Shown here piece by piece: positions 47,901 to 58,886 of a stretch of 64,000 nt of DNA. The notes beneath the pieces were generated by a model that was given only the letters and a program-made list of their open reading frames with translations, had not been told where the DNA came from and did not search any database. This DNA comes from Lutraria lutraria (Eukaryota; Mollusca; Bivalvia; Venerida; Mactridae), in NCBI GenBank assembly GCA_964023205.1, contig OZ026836.1, positions 4,819,493-4,883,492 on the forward strand, read 5' to 3'. Every line of letters begins with the position of its first letter. Positions within the stretch are counted from its first letter, which is position 1. A program made the position numbers and the translations under genes.

Positions 47901-50900
47901 CAACCAGCGGGCTCAGATCACACGATTGTTTCATGGGCTGTTAAACTTAGCCTAAGAGAATCGAACCTAGGACTTGCAATCACGCCCCTACGATCCTCCA
48001 GAACACACCAAGTCACCTTTACCGATCTCGATTTTGCTGACGACATAATATGTCTCCTCTCAAACAACACAGAGAAAGCACAGGAACCCCGAGTTGCCTG
48101 CCAGCAAAGTTGGTCAGTTGGTCTGTGGACCCCAACCCATGGGAAGCGAAGTCGAGGTCACCCGGGTACAACAATGGTATAAACATTTTGAGCTGAAAGT
48201 CCGGATGAACTAGAAAGATGTATGAAAGTTAGGACAGATTGGAAGTTCCGACAGCGTGTCCGTCTATGACGACCTGAGAGAGATATGATGTCCATTTTGA
48301 ACTGGAGACGTCTTAACTTTCAACGCACTGACTACCGCCTGATAATTTTACATAGTACTAACCAGGTTACCATTCCCATTCCAGCTGACGTTAAACCACT
48401 CACCAAATCATTTAGAAACTCAAGCATTCCAGATATTCCAAATTCTGCAGACTACCATAAGTACTCATTCTATTCCCGTTTTATATCCCCAATGTACACT
48501 GGAATGCTCTTCCACCAGGCATTATCAACTTGCGAGGTCGTCATTTTGTTCTGGTTGTAAGCCACATGTCTCACCATATGTCTAACCCTGTTTTTAATAA
48601 GTTTTAACGAATTTCCATGTACTTATTTTCAAACCTTTATTTCTTTCCTATTCTTACTAACTTTCTTTTGTCGGTTGACGCGTGTAAAGTCTACATCCCG
48701 TGAGGGGTTTGACCTCAAAAGAAGATAAGATGTGAGGAGAAGATGTGGTGTAGTGAACTAATTGTTTTCCCTAGTAAATTATTTGGGTACCTGGAAATTC
48801 ACTATAACCGTGTACTAAGGAAGATACTTAAACCATTATTCTATATTAATGATTATATATCTAGCTACTAATGCGTGTTTGTCCGTTATTTTTCAGGTAA
48901 AGTATGTCCAATGCCCGAAAAAGGTGTGAGAGGTGGACGATATGTCGGGGATACTAATGAATGGCACTGTGGGATAGGTTACGTCGGAAATGATTCTGCC
49001 ACGTGCCTTCCAAGTGGAAAATGGAGCAAGGAGATAAACTACCAATGTGAACGTATGTATTTACATCTGTTTGGTGTAGTCGATGTGTATAGTATCAGGT
49101 ATGTTAAAGATTATGTGTAACCGTCAGGAGTCTGGTTATTATATAGTTATAAAGGACAGTAGTTTTAATTTCAATAGTATTAACATTTAACTTTGGATAA
49201 AGCCCTCTTTCTATATGACATAGTATCATATCTATATTGGATATTTCGGGTGTTTTCCTACTACTGCAACGTAGGTCACGTGTAGTAAAATTGTGCTAGG
49301 ACATGATTATGTAACGCGCTCCAAAAGTAGATCATGTGCCTCACGTGCTTATAAAATTAAGGCCTGTAATCATCTGTTACACGTTGAGAGAGAATGCAGT
49401 ATATTCATTATTTGATGGCAAGCTTACATGTAAAACCATTATACAAACAATATTCAAAGTTCTTCTCTAGACATTATATACGTAAATCTGAAAAATGCCT
49501 AGATCGTTATAACTAGTCACAAAATACGTTTCTGTCATTAACTTGATAAACATCGTGGAAAGCTGTGGGATATTTTGTTACAGACTGGTTGATTTCTTTA
49601 ATTAAACTTAATTGTAATAATTATCAATGGTGTGATGTTTATAGAAATGCAACTACCAATGAATGTAAAAGATTTCATCTTTACTTACCTATTCTATGGG
49701 AGGTATGTTAATGATACCTGGTGAAATAATTATATGCTATTGTTTTATTAGGATATTACCATGTACATGTGAACTATATATGCTATATGTTAAAAAATCA
49801 GTGATTTGATATAGGCCCTGTTATTTGTCAGAGGGCAGTCGTATTGGCCAAGAGGCCGAAGGCCGAGGGTCAAATACAACTGTCCGAGGACAAATAACAG
49901 GGCCTATATCAAATCACTTCTTTATTGACAATTTTATTTAATAACTTTATTGTCTAAATCAGTTTCATTTTAAATTTTTGAAACCCCATGAATAGCAAAT
50001 TATTTATACAAGATGGCCGCCAATTTAGCTAAAATCTATATCACTTTTTGGCCCTGCTCTAGCAGCCAATCAAATTGTTTAAAATGCGGACCAATATCTA
50101 TATCACTTTTTGGCCCCAGATCGGAAAATGTAATAGATATTGGCCCGCTTATGGAAATGCCACTGCATTATTACACCAGGCAGTAAACAAGTTACAAGGC
50201 TGATAATAAATAGTTATTTGATAAATGAATATACTTCCTATGTCATATACTCATGTTTCTCATTATATTTGTATTATCTATAACTTGTAAATATGTTATA
50301 CCTTTCATAATGAAAAATTGAATAAATACTTAATAAACTATTGGATACATACTAAAAAAGAAACAAGCATTTAATACAACGTATGATCATTATGGTGAGG
50401 CTGCGTCGTCCGCTCTTGTTGTTTATTGCGTTAAAAACTCTTTGACGAAACTTTTGTCAACAAAATATGATTTTGTTTCTTTAGAATATAATATATATAA
50501 TCAAGTCATAAACGAGTCATGACAAACTTTTATGATAAGTTTAAACAACACCTTTGAAATTTGAAAAAAAATAGAAACTAAAAAATAGAATCCGGCTGAA
50601 TTATCGATGTTAATACTTAATACTCGAGAGGAGTATATGTTGATTGCATCATCAAGTTCCAAATACAATATTTATAAAATTCATAGGTGAAACAAATTGT
50701 CTCTTCGTTATCGTACGGCGATAAAATCCATGAAATGAAAAGTATTGCAACAGAGAATTTGTTTGATATTGCTTCAATATCATATAGAATTAATAATTAT
50801 CTTGTTGTCCAGGGGATACTTTACCTGCTAAGTGACTTCACCTCGTCAAATATGTTATTAATTATGAATTATGTCAATTAATCACCCAAGAGTCTACGAG

Positions 50901-53900
50901 GTTATTGACTTTAATCCAGAATGTTGATAGTTTATCGTGAAATGCATGAACATCTATGTAGTGCGAGTGTACACAAAAGTTTGACATAACTATTCAGACA
51001 AAGGAATGCGGCTTTTTCCAATAAAATGTAAAAAATAACGAAGAATGCGAATGACTCCCAGATAAACAAACTAAGCGTTAAGGAATTTCTCAGTTGGATT
51101 GTTCAAAACTCATCGAAATTGAACATATTTATCAGATGTCATTGTTTACAGCGTAATACATTTAGTATGGAGGAAACATCACAATTAACATATTTACGAA
51201 AGTAAGAGACAAGTTCTACTGTTAAAAAAATCTGTCTTTAATTGTGTTTTTTATATGTGCAAGGGTTTCATTAAATAATTTATATAATCGACTGTTTTAT
51301 TTTCACACTTTTTCTGATAAGACAGTAGATGTTGTTAAAAAGAATGATTTAATTACCAGTATACACATATTTGTACCAAATTATTTATCCTCGCATTAAA
51401 CAGCAATATACGGGTACGAATGTAAAGATGATACATTATGCTCAATAATCAACGGTGAATGTTCGCCTGATGAAGAATGTCAATGCGGAAGTTTCAATAC
51501 TTATGATGTAAACACTCGCCGATGTGTACTTGGTAAGAAATCTGTTATCTTGAAATTAGAAGAATTTATACTTTTTGAAACAAGTTGTGGAAATTTCAAT
51601 TGAGTCGTATCAATAGTATTATTTAGACACTCGTCTATTATTTTGTATAGTTCATAATCATACTGCCGACGTCATGTTCTTGGAATGGAGAACATTCTTT
51701 CAAAACCATACATTCGGTCGACAATTCTGTACCTTTAGGTATGAAAGCCGAGGCGTGCCGAAGGATACCTGATTAATAAACAATGATAATTTTCATATAC
51801 GGACGATAATAATATCACTTAATGGTGTTATTCTACTAAGTTGTTTGTGATACTTGATGCATAACGTCAATCTCATAAAACTTTCGTGAACCTAATTCAT
51901 TTGTGGATTGAAGCATTTTTCATTTCGATTGGCAGCATGATTGTTCTCACACGAACAAAAATATAAATAATCTGAGCTGCCATCTCGTCATATCAAAGAC
52001 ATAGCCCAATGATGCAGACTAACGTTGACAGCAGTGAGTGTTACAACAAAATCTATTCATATTTTTATTTGAAACAAATTGATTCGAAAAACAAATTAGG
52101 ACCATGTATATTGTTCGGAATTCAGAAGTAAACTTTCTACGACATCATTAATGTTATCTGATTGTATACAGATTGTGGGGCTCCACCCGATGTGGACAAT
52201 GCTGACATATCCGGGAACTCAGAAGAACAAACGTACGCTTGTATAAATGGATATATTCCTACAGCCGGTTCAGAGGCTACTATAACATGCACTGATACTG
52301 GATGGTCACCAAGTAACACGTTTAGCTGTTACGAAAGTAAGCTTTAGCAAAAAATAAAATTGATAATTAAAACAGCTAATATCAAACCAACGATGTAAAA
52401 AACTTCTTTAATTTAAATATGCTCAACTGAGTCACCATTTATATCAACTAGAAGGTAAATAGATTTCGCGTTAATGCTACTTATTATTTTTAACATTTAT
52501 ATATTTGCATTTCAATGACAAAATTCGTTCGGGAAACAAAGAACTCTATGATACTGTGTAATGTTCAGAATGTCTTTGATTGATAATTAGCAGACTGCCT
52601 AAACATTCACATATTTTATGGAATATAAATTATATTATATACATGTATGTATAATTTATCTATGCAGTTTGTGACCCTCCGCCGAATGTTGGTGGCGCAA
52701 CCTTGTCTGGCACGGATGATGATTATGTCAGAACATACACATGCGGTGAAGATCTTATACCTCGACCGGGTACCGGTAATGGTACAATATCATGTACAGT
52801 AGATGGATGGGAACCTGAAGGCTTTGAGTGTTATGGTAAGACAAAACAATGGTGAACAGTATCTATAATGCTGGTGATAAAAGTGTTTTTCATCTGAACT
52901 TGCATAAATAAACATACAAATCCTGGAAGGCTCCGTATATGAATAACAAATTACACTCATACATATTTGATTGGTGATAAACCCCGGTTCGATTACATAG
53001 ATATAATTATTTATAGGTAGAATTTGATAACACGCTACTTGGTAATACATCATGATTTCTCTTTGTCAAGTGTCGTATAGGTTTCATATGACGTCTATGT
53101 ATGGAACGCCTCCACTGACTCATATCGTACATTTTCAATTATTTATACATGAAACCAGGTTTGTTACGTTCATTAAGCAAATTATTATGTATAATTGTCA
53201 ATTGTTCATTTCAAAGATATGACGCGCTATGTTCGTACATATTTTCAAAAATTAGGATATTGTAGTTTTTGTAGTATCGTACTTTCGGTATCCTTTTTTC
53301 TTTGTAAATACACTTTTATTCTTTGTGATTTTTTGTGTTTTACCATCATTTGTTTTTAGAATAAGATGAGGAATATTTGACTAATCGCGTTATAATTACG
53401 TATCCAACGTAGCGTATACGGTAAGGCATTTGATTTAAAAAAGTAACAACTTCTTCATACAAAACACGTCATTTTTTGGCGAGAGAAGCAGTCGTTTGTG
53501 TTGTAAAAGCGATGTTATTTTTTGGTGACATCGTTAGCGTAAATTGAATAAGTGAACAAAACGCAACGCGGTCAAATGTGTACATCTGTAGCAACGTTAA
53601 ATGTCGCATCGACGCTAAATGTCGCATTTGACGTTATACGTCGCAAGGCTGAAGCTAAATATCGCAACCAATGCAAAATGTCGAAAAAAACCCTAGCGCT
53701 ATATGTCGCACCTGTAACGCTAAATGTCGCAACAAATAGCACTGACGCTATATGTCGCAACATTAAAGCTAAATGTCGTATTCCTTTATCAACCTCTATA
53801 ATGCAGAGTTATCGTTTCCGCTACACCCCCACACACTCGTATTTGTTTTATAAATAATTGTTTATCCGTTCATGATAATGTTTAGCTTATCCTCTTTTTT

Positions 53901-56900
53901 TTACATTTGCTCGTTTGAATTGGGGATTTTATTTTTTATCCGGACATCTGTTGTATATCGCCGTCCCCGGTGCGGCATGTGTTTGTGTGGATAGAATGAG
54001 GAGTGATGGACTTGCACACTAACGATACGATGTTTGTTTGTTTCATCGGGTTTAACGCCATTTTCAACATTATTTCAGTCAAATTGTCACGGACAGCGTG
54101 AGCCTCGTCCGGTGTTCGAACTCACAACCTCTCGACCATCAGATATACGCTTTAACCACTGAGATAGACGGGCGGGCACTAACGATATGAACTTTAATTC
54201 ACACTAACGACATGAACTCTCCCACTTATGATATGGATTCGCACACTAACGTTGTACACTCTCACACAATAACGATCTGAACTTTCCCAATAATGATTTA
54301 GATTCGCGCACTAAGGATATGGACTACCCCAGCGCACTAAGGATATGGAGTGACCCATTGATGATATTGATTTGCACACTAACGTGTCGGACTCTCCGAC
54401 TTATCAAATGGATTCGCACCATATGGACTGTCCCACTAATGATATTGAGATTAGCACACTTAAACGACATAAAATTGCACACTATTAGTGTAACTAACGA
54501 TATAAATTCGCACACTAACGATATAGGCTATAGCGATAGTGATTTATCAGAATTTCAGACTCGCATTAAACATTTGCGAGAAATAATAAATCTAAAACGG
54601 AAACCGAAACACTTTCACAAAAAAACAAACATGTAGAACTACCGCCGGAGATTTGGTGTAATTATTGTTAAAGCTTGTTTTGAAACTAAATCTTTTGTCG
54701 CGATACTCTCTTCAAATGGTGAATAGATTAGCAAAGATAGTGTGAGCATGTATCTCAATCCTGACCGGTTCCGCGATTTATCTGTATCACCTATAAGTGT
54801 AAGAAAAAAATATAAGAATAGTTGGATCTGGCAGTGGGTTAATTAGTGCAGGCAATCCGTGGTGTGACAACACATTCCTTATGGGTCAATGCATGTCTCT
54901 TTCTGTGGATGGTCTGATTTTTTGGTCGGTATAGAATAGACGGAATATGATATAGACGTCCACGGTATTAGTATAAATGAGATGTTTAAGATGCACGTAT
55001 CAGGATCCCGACACCCAAAATTCAAAAGGTGGTCAAATCTGTTTTTTTTTCTTTAATAACTCTTTAAAATGACATGAATTTCAGTGCTTCGTAGACTTAT
55101 TATTTACGATCTCTTTTGGCAAAAAATCAAGAAAATAGTGTTCTGATATATATTTTAGTGACATAACTTATATTATAAAATAACAAACATAATAAAACCG
55201 TACCAGGCTTCCCGTGCACAATACTTCCTAAAGTAATCCTAGGGTAAACAAATGTTCACATTTCTAGCATTACTTAGCCAATCTTTAAAAGTCACTTAAT
55301 TAAAATGAAAAAAAATCTCATCCTAAATATGTTCTAAGATATTCAAAAATAATGTTTAAAGAAAATATAGAAAGAAAACAGTTTGTCCCTTCTTAGGTTT
55401 GTACCCACAACCCCCAGACAGCAATTCTAGCCTATTTAAATACTCTTCAATGCGTTAGGATCCCCAGTGACACACGTATTTACTTTTAGAAGAAAGTTAG
55501 AGAATAACCAAAAACGATTTTTTTTTATTTCAGTTTCGATTAACCTTTTACAGATGCACTTTGCTTTTAAATTGTGTAACATTCAGCAAAACAGTTTTGG
55601 TGATTTGTACTCTAGTAATTTTTGTGTGACAAATCATACGATATTGAACTTACCTTGACTAACTTTTACCTTACATTAATGCAGAAACCATATCGTTACG
55701 TATATGTAAATATAATTTCTGAGTTTTAGTAAAAATAAAACGATTCGTTCTTCACTTTTTGTTTATGACTGACTTTCTCTGTCTTAACCCTTTACCGTTT
55801 CACAAAAGTGCTTTTCAGACAAATGAAAATGTCCTTTAATGTGGTAATCCTTCAAACTGAGTGAAACGTAAGTCGGTGTATGTGTTGTACGTAAGTCCTT
55901 TCAGCTTGGAAAAAGAGTGTACATATTCATAGCTTAACCAAGTTGTTTTACAGATAAGAGTTCCTGCAATAAGACCTTCTGTATATGGATATGTAGCGTC
56001 AGTGCTACTTGTTGCGACATTTAGCGTTACAGGTGCGACATATAGCGTCAGGAGGTTTTGCGACATTTAGCGTTGGTTGTGACATTTAGCTTTAGCCTTG
56101 CGACATATAACGTCAAATGCGACATTTAGCGCCGATGCGACGTTGCTGTATACATAAATGTATGTGCACGATCATAGCGCGTCACAACAAAACTCACTGA
56201 CGTTCTGACGTCAATTTTTTCTTGATATTTTTCGTAGGAATTCGTCTAGCTGAAGTTAATCAGAATGGTCCAATCATTTTCAACTATATCGGATTCCTGG
56301 AAGTATTTTTAGATGGAAACTGGGTAAATATAGATCGTGATCATTGGACGTGGGAAGCAACAAAAGTGGCGTGTCGTGAAATCGACAACAGCTTAATGTA
56401 AATATTGGTTTGTGCTATATCATAATCTAAATAGCATATAAGATCGATACTTCAAGTATATTAGTTTACTTCTGTTTAAAATTAATGGAGATCTGAACAT
56501 AATAATATATGATTGTGAATAGCATTGTATTTTATAGCCTTCATGTTGCAATTAAACAAAATTGAGAAAATTAACATAGGGGCAAATATATCACTGCGGT
56601 GACCAAACAAAGATTTTTTTCATCAAAGTTGCGTTTACAATGTATGCGCTTTATTCATGAAAAATATCTCTTCGCGACATTATGTTTATATCAAATGGTC
56701 TTATTTTAAGAGGAACAAAATACTTTACCGATATATATAAAATCCCTGTATTTACTTTCAGTACTGAGGCATGATACGTTGTACAATCATGTTTCATTAG
56801 TATACATGTGTTATCACTTAAATATTTAAAACTGCACGTTCTCTTTTAAAAACCTAGTTTGTATTGTATAGTTCTTAGCAATGATGATCAACCGAAACCT

Positions 56901-58735
56901 TGATCGATCTGTTTTTTTTGTCAAATATGATTTCAATCACATGACTGAATTGTTACTTTGTGTTAGTTTTGACCCGATTTTCTCTGAAAATCGATTACTA
57001 ATTAAAACAAACCAACCAGAAATCGGCGACAATCGATTTTTATGTTCAGGAAAAAAATAGCAAATATAAAAAAAACAGTATTTACTGTTAAATGTATAAA
57101 TTGTGTCATAAACTTGTATTTAGAGTTCACAACATGTTTGTTTGGAATTTAAATGGTTTGAAATGTAACTCCAATCTCGGAGAAAGAGGCGTATTCATGG
57201 TTATAATCTGGTCATTATTGTATGGAAGGGTTTGAACGTTAAAGGAATGAATGATAATCATAAAAGAAAGAACAAAATCCGATCGTTTTATCGATAGTGA
57301 TTTTGGAGTCCGATACCCAACACTACTTTGTGTTATGATTCTGGACACCTGCAAAATGTTATGAATGAAATATTAAAACTGATCATGAAATTGTAGCTAT
57401 GGTGGAACACATCATAAAGATTGGTTTGGTAACCCGAATTCTGGCGTTGTTGGACAGGATACAAAAAAGCTAAATGGACTTGACTGTTCAGGGGACGAAC
57501 TCTCATTACTTGATTGTGCCTACACCTCTCAGAACGGGAATGATAACCACGATATTGTAATCACGTGCTTCGACTATGACATCATGGGTATTCCAATTAC
57601 ACCTTTTCATTTCCAACTTCTGTCTTAGAGGGGCCCTAATATAGTAGTTATGGTCCCTGACTAGTAATCACTAGCCTCTCAATTATATCAGGGAACAGAA
57701 AAATACATGTGTGAAAGCTGTCCAGTTAACTACGGCAAGTGACGGTTCTACCCAGGAGTAAACCTGAGGTGTTTTTTCATCGTAAATTTGCCAAAAATGA
57801 ACCTGGCTTAGGTGCGAGTTAAACACCAGACTCGTCGTTATAAAAATATCTTCTACTCATGCATATCCTTTTCTGAGTCATTATTTAAACGTTTAAATAC
57901 CGTGTAACCAAATTATGTTTTGTACAAAGAAGTAACTAGAACATTTCGAACACTAAATTACGTTTGGGTATAACCATTCAAACTAAGAATATACGTATCA
58001 TTTGTTTCTAGACGGAACCAATGTACGACTTCAACCAAATAATGATGAAAGTGATGAAAAATTGTTGATTATAAATGTTGCCTCCCTTGATGGAGTAGTT
58101 TGTGAGAAAGAATGGGACGATGACCCAGACGGTACAGTGGCTTGTCGTACTATGAACCTGGATTCATCCGAGTATGTATTGGTAACTCACATCTGAAAGC
58201 ATACAGCTATAGTAATCCTGTACACTTAATTTAAGTTAATTATGATGAATATTAAGGCGCCACATCGAAACAGCAGAATGGAGAGGAGGTCTAACTGATA
58301 AGGATCTTCTTATGATCTTAATTGATGTCTTCAATGTAACAAGTATTATGTTAATTACAATGGAATTAAAAATACATTGCGTCATTTCCACAGCACGTTG
58401 AATGGCTAACATTAGATAATACTAGTATATCTTTCTCAAGCTTACGAAAACAACACACAATACATGTACATCCAAAACTATATACATATGCTATGTCTGC
58501 TGCGATTTATCACCAATGACAACATACATGTACAATGTCAAATCTGATTACAGACTTGGAAATATTTTATAATTTCAGCGCAAGCAAAAGTACAACCACA
58601 AGCAGCTATCCTATAATTGCTAGTGGTGTTGACTGTTCTGGAACAGAGTCACATCTGTTTTATTGCATGAACAGAGGTTGGGGTTATATACATGACTGCG
58701 ACAATGATGAGAAGCTCCAAATCGAGTGTGGATAA
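44037..58735 (+). CDS. Gene B: secreted PAN / sushi / EGF-like / 2x sushi / SRCR protein (paralogue of gene A)
   Basis: Exons: 44037-44366, 44893-44992, 48897-49052, 51404-51532, 52172-52336, 52668-52835, 56238-56397, 57397-57587, 58012-58171 and 58579-58735 (stop TAA). All introns are GT-AG and the phases agree; 571 residues. The start gives a signal peptide (MKQVCLVGYIIFLVLRFTVE). Modules: PAN/apple-like domain; Cys-rich segment (CHNRPCGIDEVC...CSYFCMPAG); CCP (KVCPMPEKG...); EGF-like segment (CQCGSF); two CCPs (DCGAPPDVDNADISGNSEEQ; CDPPPNVGGATLSGTDDDYV); two SRCR domains split by phase-2 introns. No membrane anchor is seen at the C-terminus (KLQIECG, stop). It differs from gene A by two extra CCP exons and one EGF-like exon instead of two. 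A secreted recognition or adhesion protein is inferred from the modules; the ligand is unknown. Confidence 0.85.
45480..45875. mobile_element. TIR-like repeat in intron 2 of gene B
   Basis: The left end ACTTAAAGTCTCATAAGCAT and the right end AGCTCATGGGGCTTTAAAG form imperfect inverted termini. The left end also matches intron sequence of gene A at about 24017-24065 (AAAGTCCCATAAGC; ATTGGTCC; AATAGTTTCTGTTTA), so it is a dispersed element. Non-coding. Confidence 0.5.
46004..46585 (+). mobile_element. Outer LINE, left part (RT region)
   Basis: Encodes, with frameshifts, DNRSQSVVVNGYSPSSLPV, QPGVSQGLFLGPLLF (RT motif with PQG degraded), VKFSDVCLFTNDTAFYRGST (degenerate FADD box) and DRIDQLESVQRRDARRAIHN followed by FSRVTSVTD. 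It breaks off at VTSVTD and resumes at 48284 with MMSILNWRRL, so another element sits inside it. Confidence 0.75.
46586..48283 (+). mobile_element. Inner LINE inserted in the outer LINE
   Basis: A separate decayed non-LTR element. Its APE endonuclease part reads EEARMFEIAHCAEIME, then GVGLLLSQCAKKALRKAHPH, then HIVCYAPTIVAPDCDVEKFY, then ANTQFRKRASKRWTFQDRAT and GTKKQLEYILPR. Its RT part is reduced to FTDLDFADDIICLLSNNTEK (FADD box). The middle of RT is deleted and there are several stops. The 46586-47150 part is unassigned, presumably its 5' region. Confidence 0.7.
48284..48570 (+). mobile_element. Outer LINE, right part (C-terminal region)
   Basis: Encodes MMSILNWRRLNFQRTDYRLI, then SRFISPMYTGMLFHQAL, the usual LINE C-terminal region (SLxWxxLxxRR...YSFFPRxIxxWNxLP) in degenerate form. 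It continues directly from VTSVTD at 46580, which defines the insertion point of the inner LINE. Confidence 0.7.
48897..49052 (+). other. Gene B CCP 1 exon
   Basis: Encodes KVCPMPEKGVRGGRYVGDTN, EWHCGIGYVGNDSATCLPSG and KWSKEINYQCE: four Cys and a Trp, one complete sushi domain. The acceptor is TTATTTTTCAG; the exon ends in phase 1 at C|GTATGT. It aligns with gene A 21795-21944. Confidence 0.85.
49800..50155. mobile_element. Palindromic MITE-like repeat in intron 3 of gene B
   Basis: TGATTTGATATAGGCCCTGT near 49802 is mirrored by ACAGGGCCTATATCAAATCA at about 49897-49916, an inverted repeat with about 40-bp arms. Downstream, TCTATATCACTTTTTGGCCC occurs twice (about 50036 and 50096). Non-coding; looks like a foldback element with associated repeats. 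Confidence 0.6.
50156..51403. other. Intron 3 of gene B, rest
   Basis: AT-rich sequence without recognised repeats or exons. It ends in a weak-pyrimidine acceptor, CATTAAACAG. Confidence 0.5.
51404..51532 (+). other. Gene B EGF-like exon
   Basis: Encodes PIYGYECKDDTLCSIINGEC, SPDEECQCGSFNTYDVNTRR and CVL, in phase 1-1. The CxCG and spaced Cys pattern resembles an EGF-like module and it occupies the place of the duplicated exons of gene A. Only one copy was found here. Confidence 0.7.
52172..52835 (+). other. Gene B CCP 2 and CCP 3 exons (absent from gene A)
   Basis: Exon 52172-52336 encodes DCGAPPDVDNADISGNSEEQ, TYACINGYIPTAGSEATITC and TDTGWSPSNTFSCYE. Exon 52668-52835 encodes CDPPPNVGGATLSGTDDDYV, RTYTCGEDLIPRPGTGNGTI and SCTVDGWEPEGFECY. 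Both are complete one-exon sushi domains, phase 1-1. Gene A passes from its EGF-like exon straight to SRCR1 across a 515-bp intron, so these exons are missing there. Confidence 0.85.
53580..53757 (+). repeat. Long inverted repeat, left arm
   Basis: Made of near-repeats of CGCTAAATGTCGCA and GACGCTATATGTCGCA, with spacers CAACAAATAGCACT and CTGTAACG. The whole arm is mirrored at 55993-56155 with about 85% identity by eye. It lies in intron 6 of gene B. Confidence 0.85.
54031..54178 (-). repeat. Internally deleted SINE, minus orientation
   Basis: On the minus strand it starts GCCCGCCCGTCTATCTCAGT and GGTTAAAGCG, has box B GTTGTGAGTTCGAACACC, and ends in the ATGTTGAAAATGGCGTTAAA then CCCGATGAAACAAACAAACA tail. 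It is the same family as 33180-33472 but lacks about 130 bp of the body. It is flanked by CACTAACGATACGA (54016) and CACTAACGATATGA (54177), a near-perfect target-site duplication or two units of the host minisatellite. Confidence 0.75.
54179..54535. repeat. Degenerate minisatellite (CACACTAACGATATGRACT type)
   Basis: Repeats of about 30-35 bp built around GCACACTAACGATATGAACT, CCCACTTATGATATGGATTC and similar. The units are strongly diverged. The SINE at 54031-54178 lies within the first units. Confidence 0.65.
55993..56155 (-). repeat. Long inverted repeat, right arm
   Basis: Reverse complement of 53580-53757: TGCGACATTTAGCG occurs repeatedly, with GTTACAGG and TAGCGTCAGTGCTACTTGTT blocks in mirrored order. 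It ends about 80 bp before the acceptor of the gene B SRCR1 exon. Confidence 0.85.
56238..57587 (+). other. Gene B SRCR domain 1 (two exons)
   Basis: Exon 56238-56397 encodes GFLEVFLDGNWVNIDRDHWT then WEATKVACREIDNSLM. Exon 57397-57587 encodes YGGTHHKDWFGNPNSG, LNGLDCSGDELSLLDCAYTS and NDNHDIVITCFD. Cys C3, C5, C6 and C8 are present; C2 (Val in NWVNI) and C7 are absent together, which removes one canonical disulfide. The split position and phase 2 match gene A. Confidence 0.8.
58012..58735 (+). other. Gene B SRCR domain 2 (two exons) and C-terminus
   Basis: Exon 58012-58171 encodes DGTNVRLQPNNDESDEKLLI, then DGVVCEKEWDDDPDGTVACR. Exon 58579-58735 encodes VDCSGTESHLFYCMNRGWGY, then IHDCDNDEKLQIECG and the stop. 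All six group-A cysteines are present, as in SRCR2 of gene A. Confidence 0.85.
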
Positions 58736-58880
58736 TAGAGCTAAATTCATCCACCGTCGTCTTAGTAATTGTTTTTATTCTGTCTCGTCAGCAGGATCTG
58801 GACACCTTTTCCACTGTAGTTTTGTTAATTCTGTCTCGTTAGCAGAATCAACCGTCATCTCTGCAGATGTCAGTTGACAT

Positions 58881-58886
58881 AATAAA
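58881..58886 (+). promoter_or_regulatory. Candidate poly(A) signal of gene B
   Basis: AATAAA about 146 nt after the gene B stop. The 3' UTR before it holds a short direct repeat (ATTCTGTCTCGTCAGCAG at about 58777; ATTCTGTCTCGTTAGCAG at about 58828). Confidence 0.5.

Larger units (their letters stand above)
53758..55992. other. Interior of the long inverted repeat, intron 6 of gene B
   Basis: Holds a minisatellite and a SINE (separate entries); the rest (about 54640-55990) is AT-rich. No transposase-like frame is seen. Confidence 0.5.

Noticed and set aside
53552..53857. 101-codon open frame with repeated TLNVA peptide
   Set aside because: It is the translation of the TGTCGC-type repeats of the inverted-repeat arm; the minus-strand frame at 55836-56066 mirrors it.
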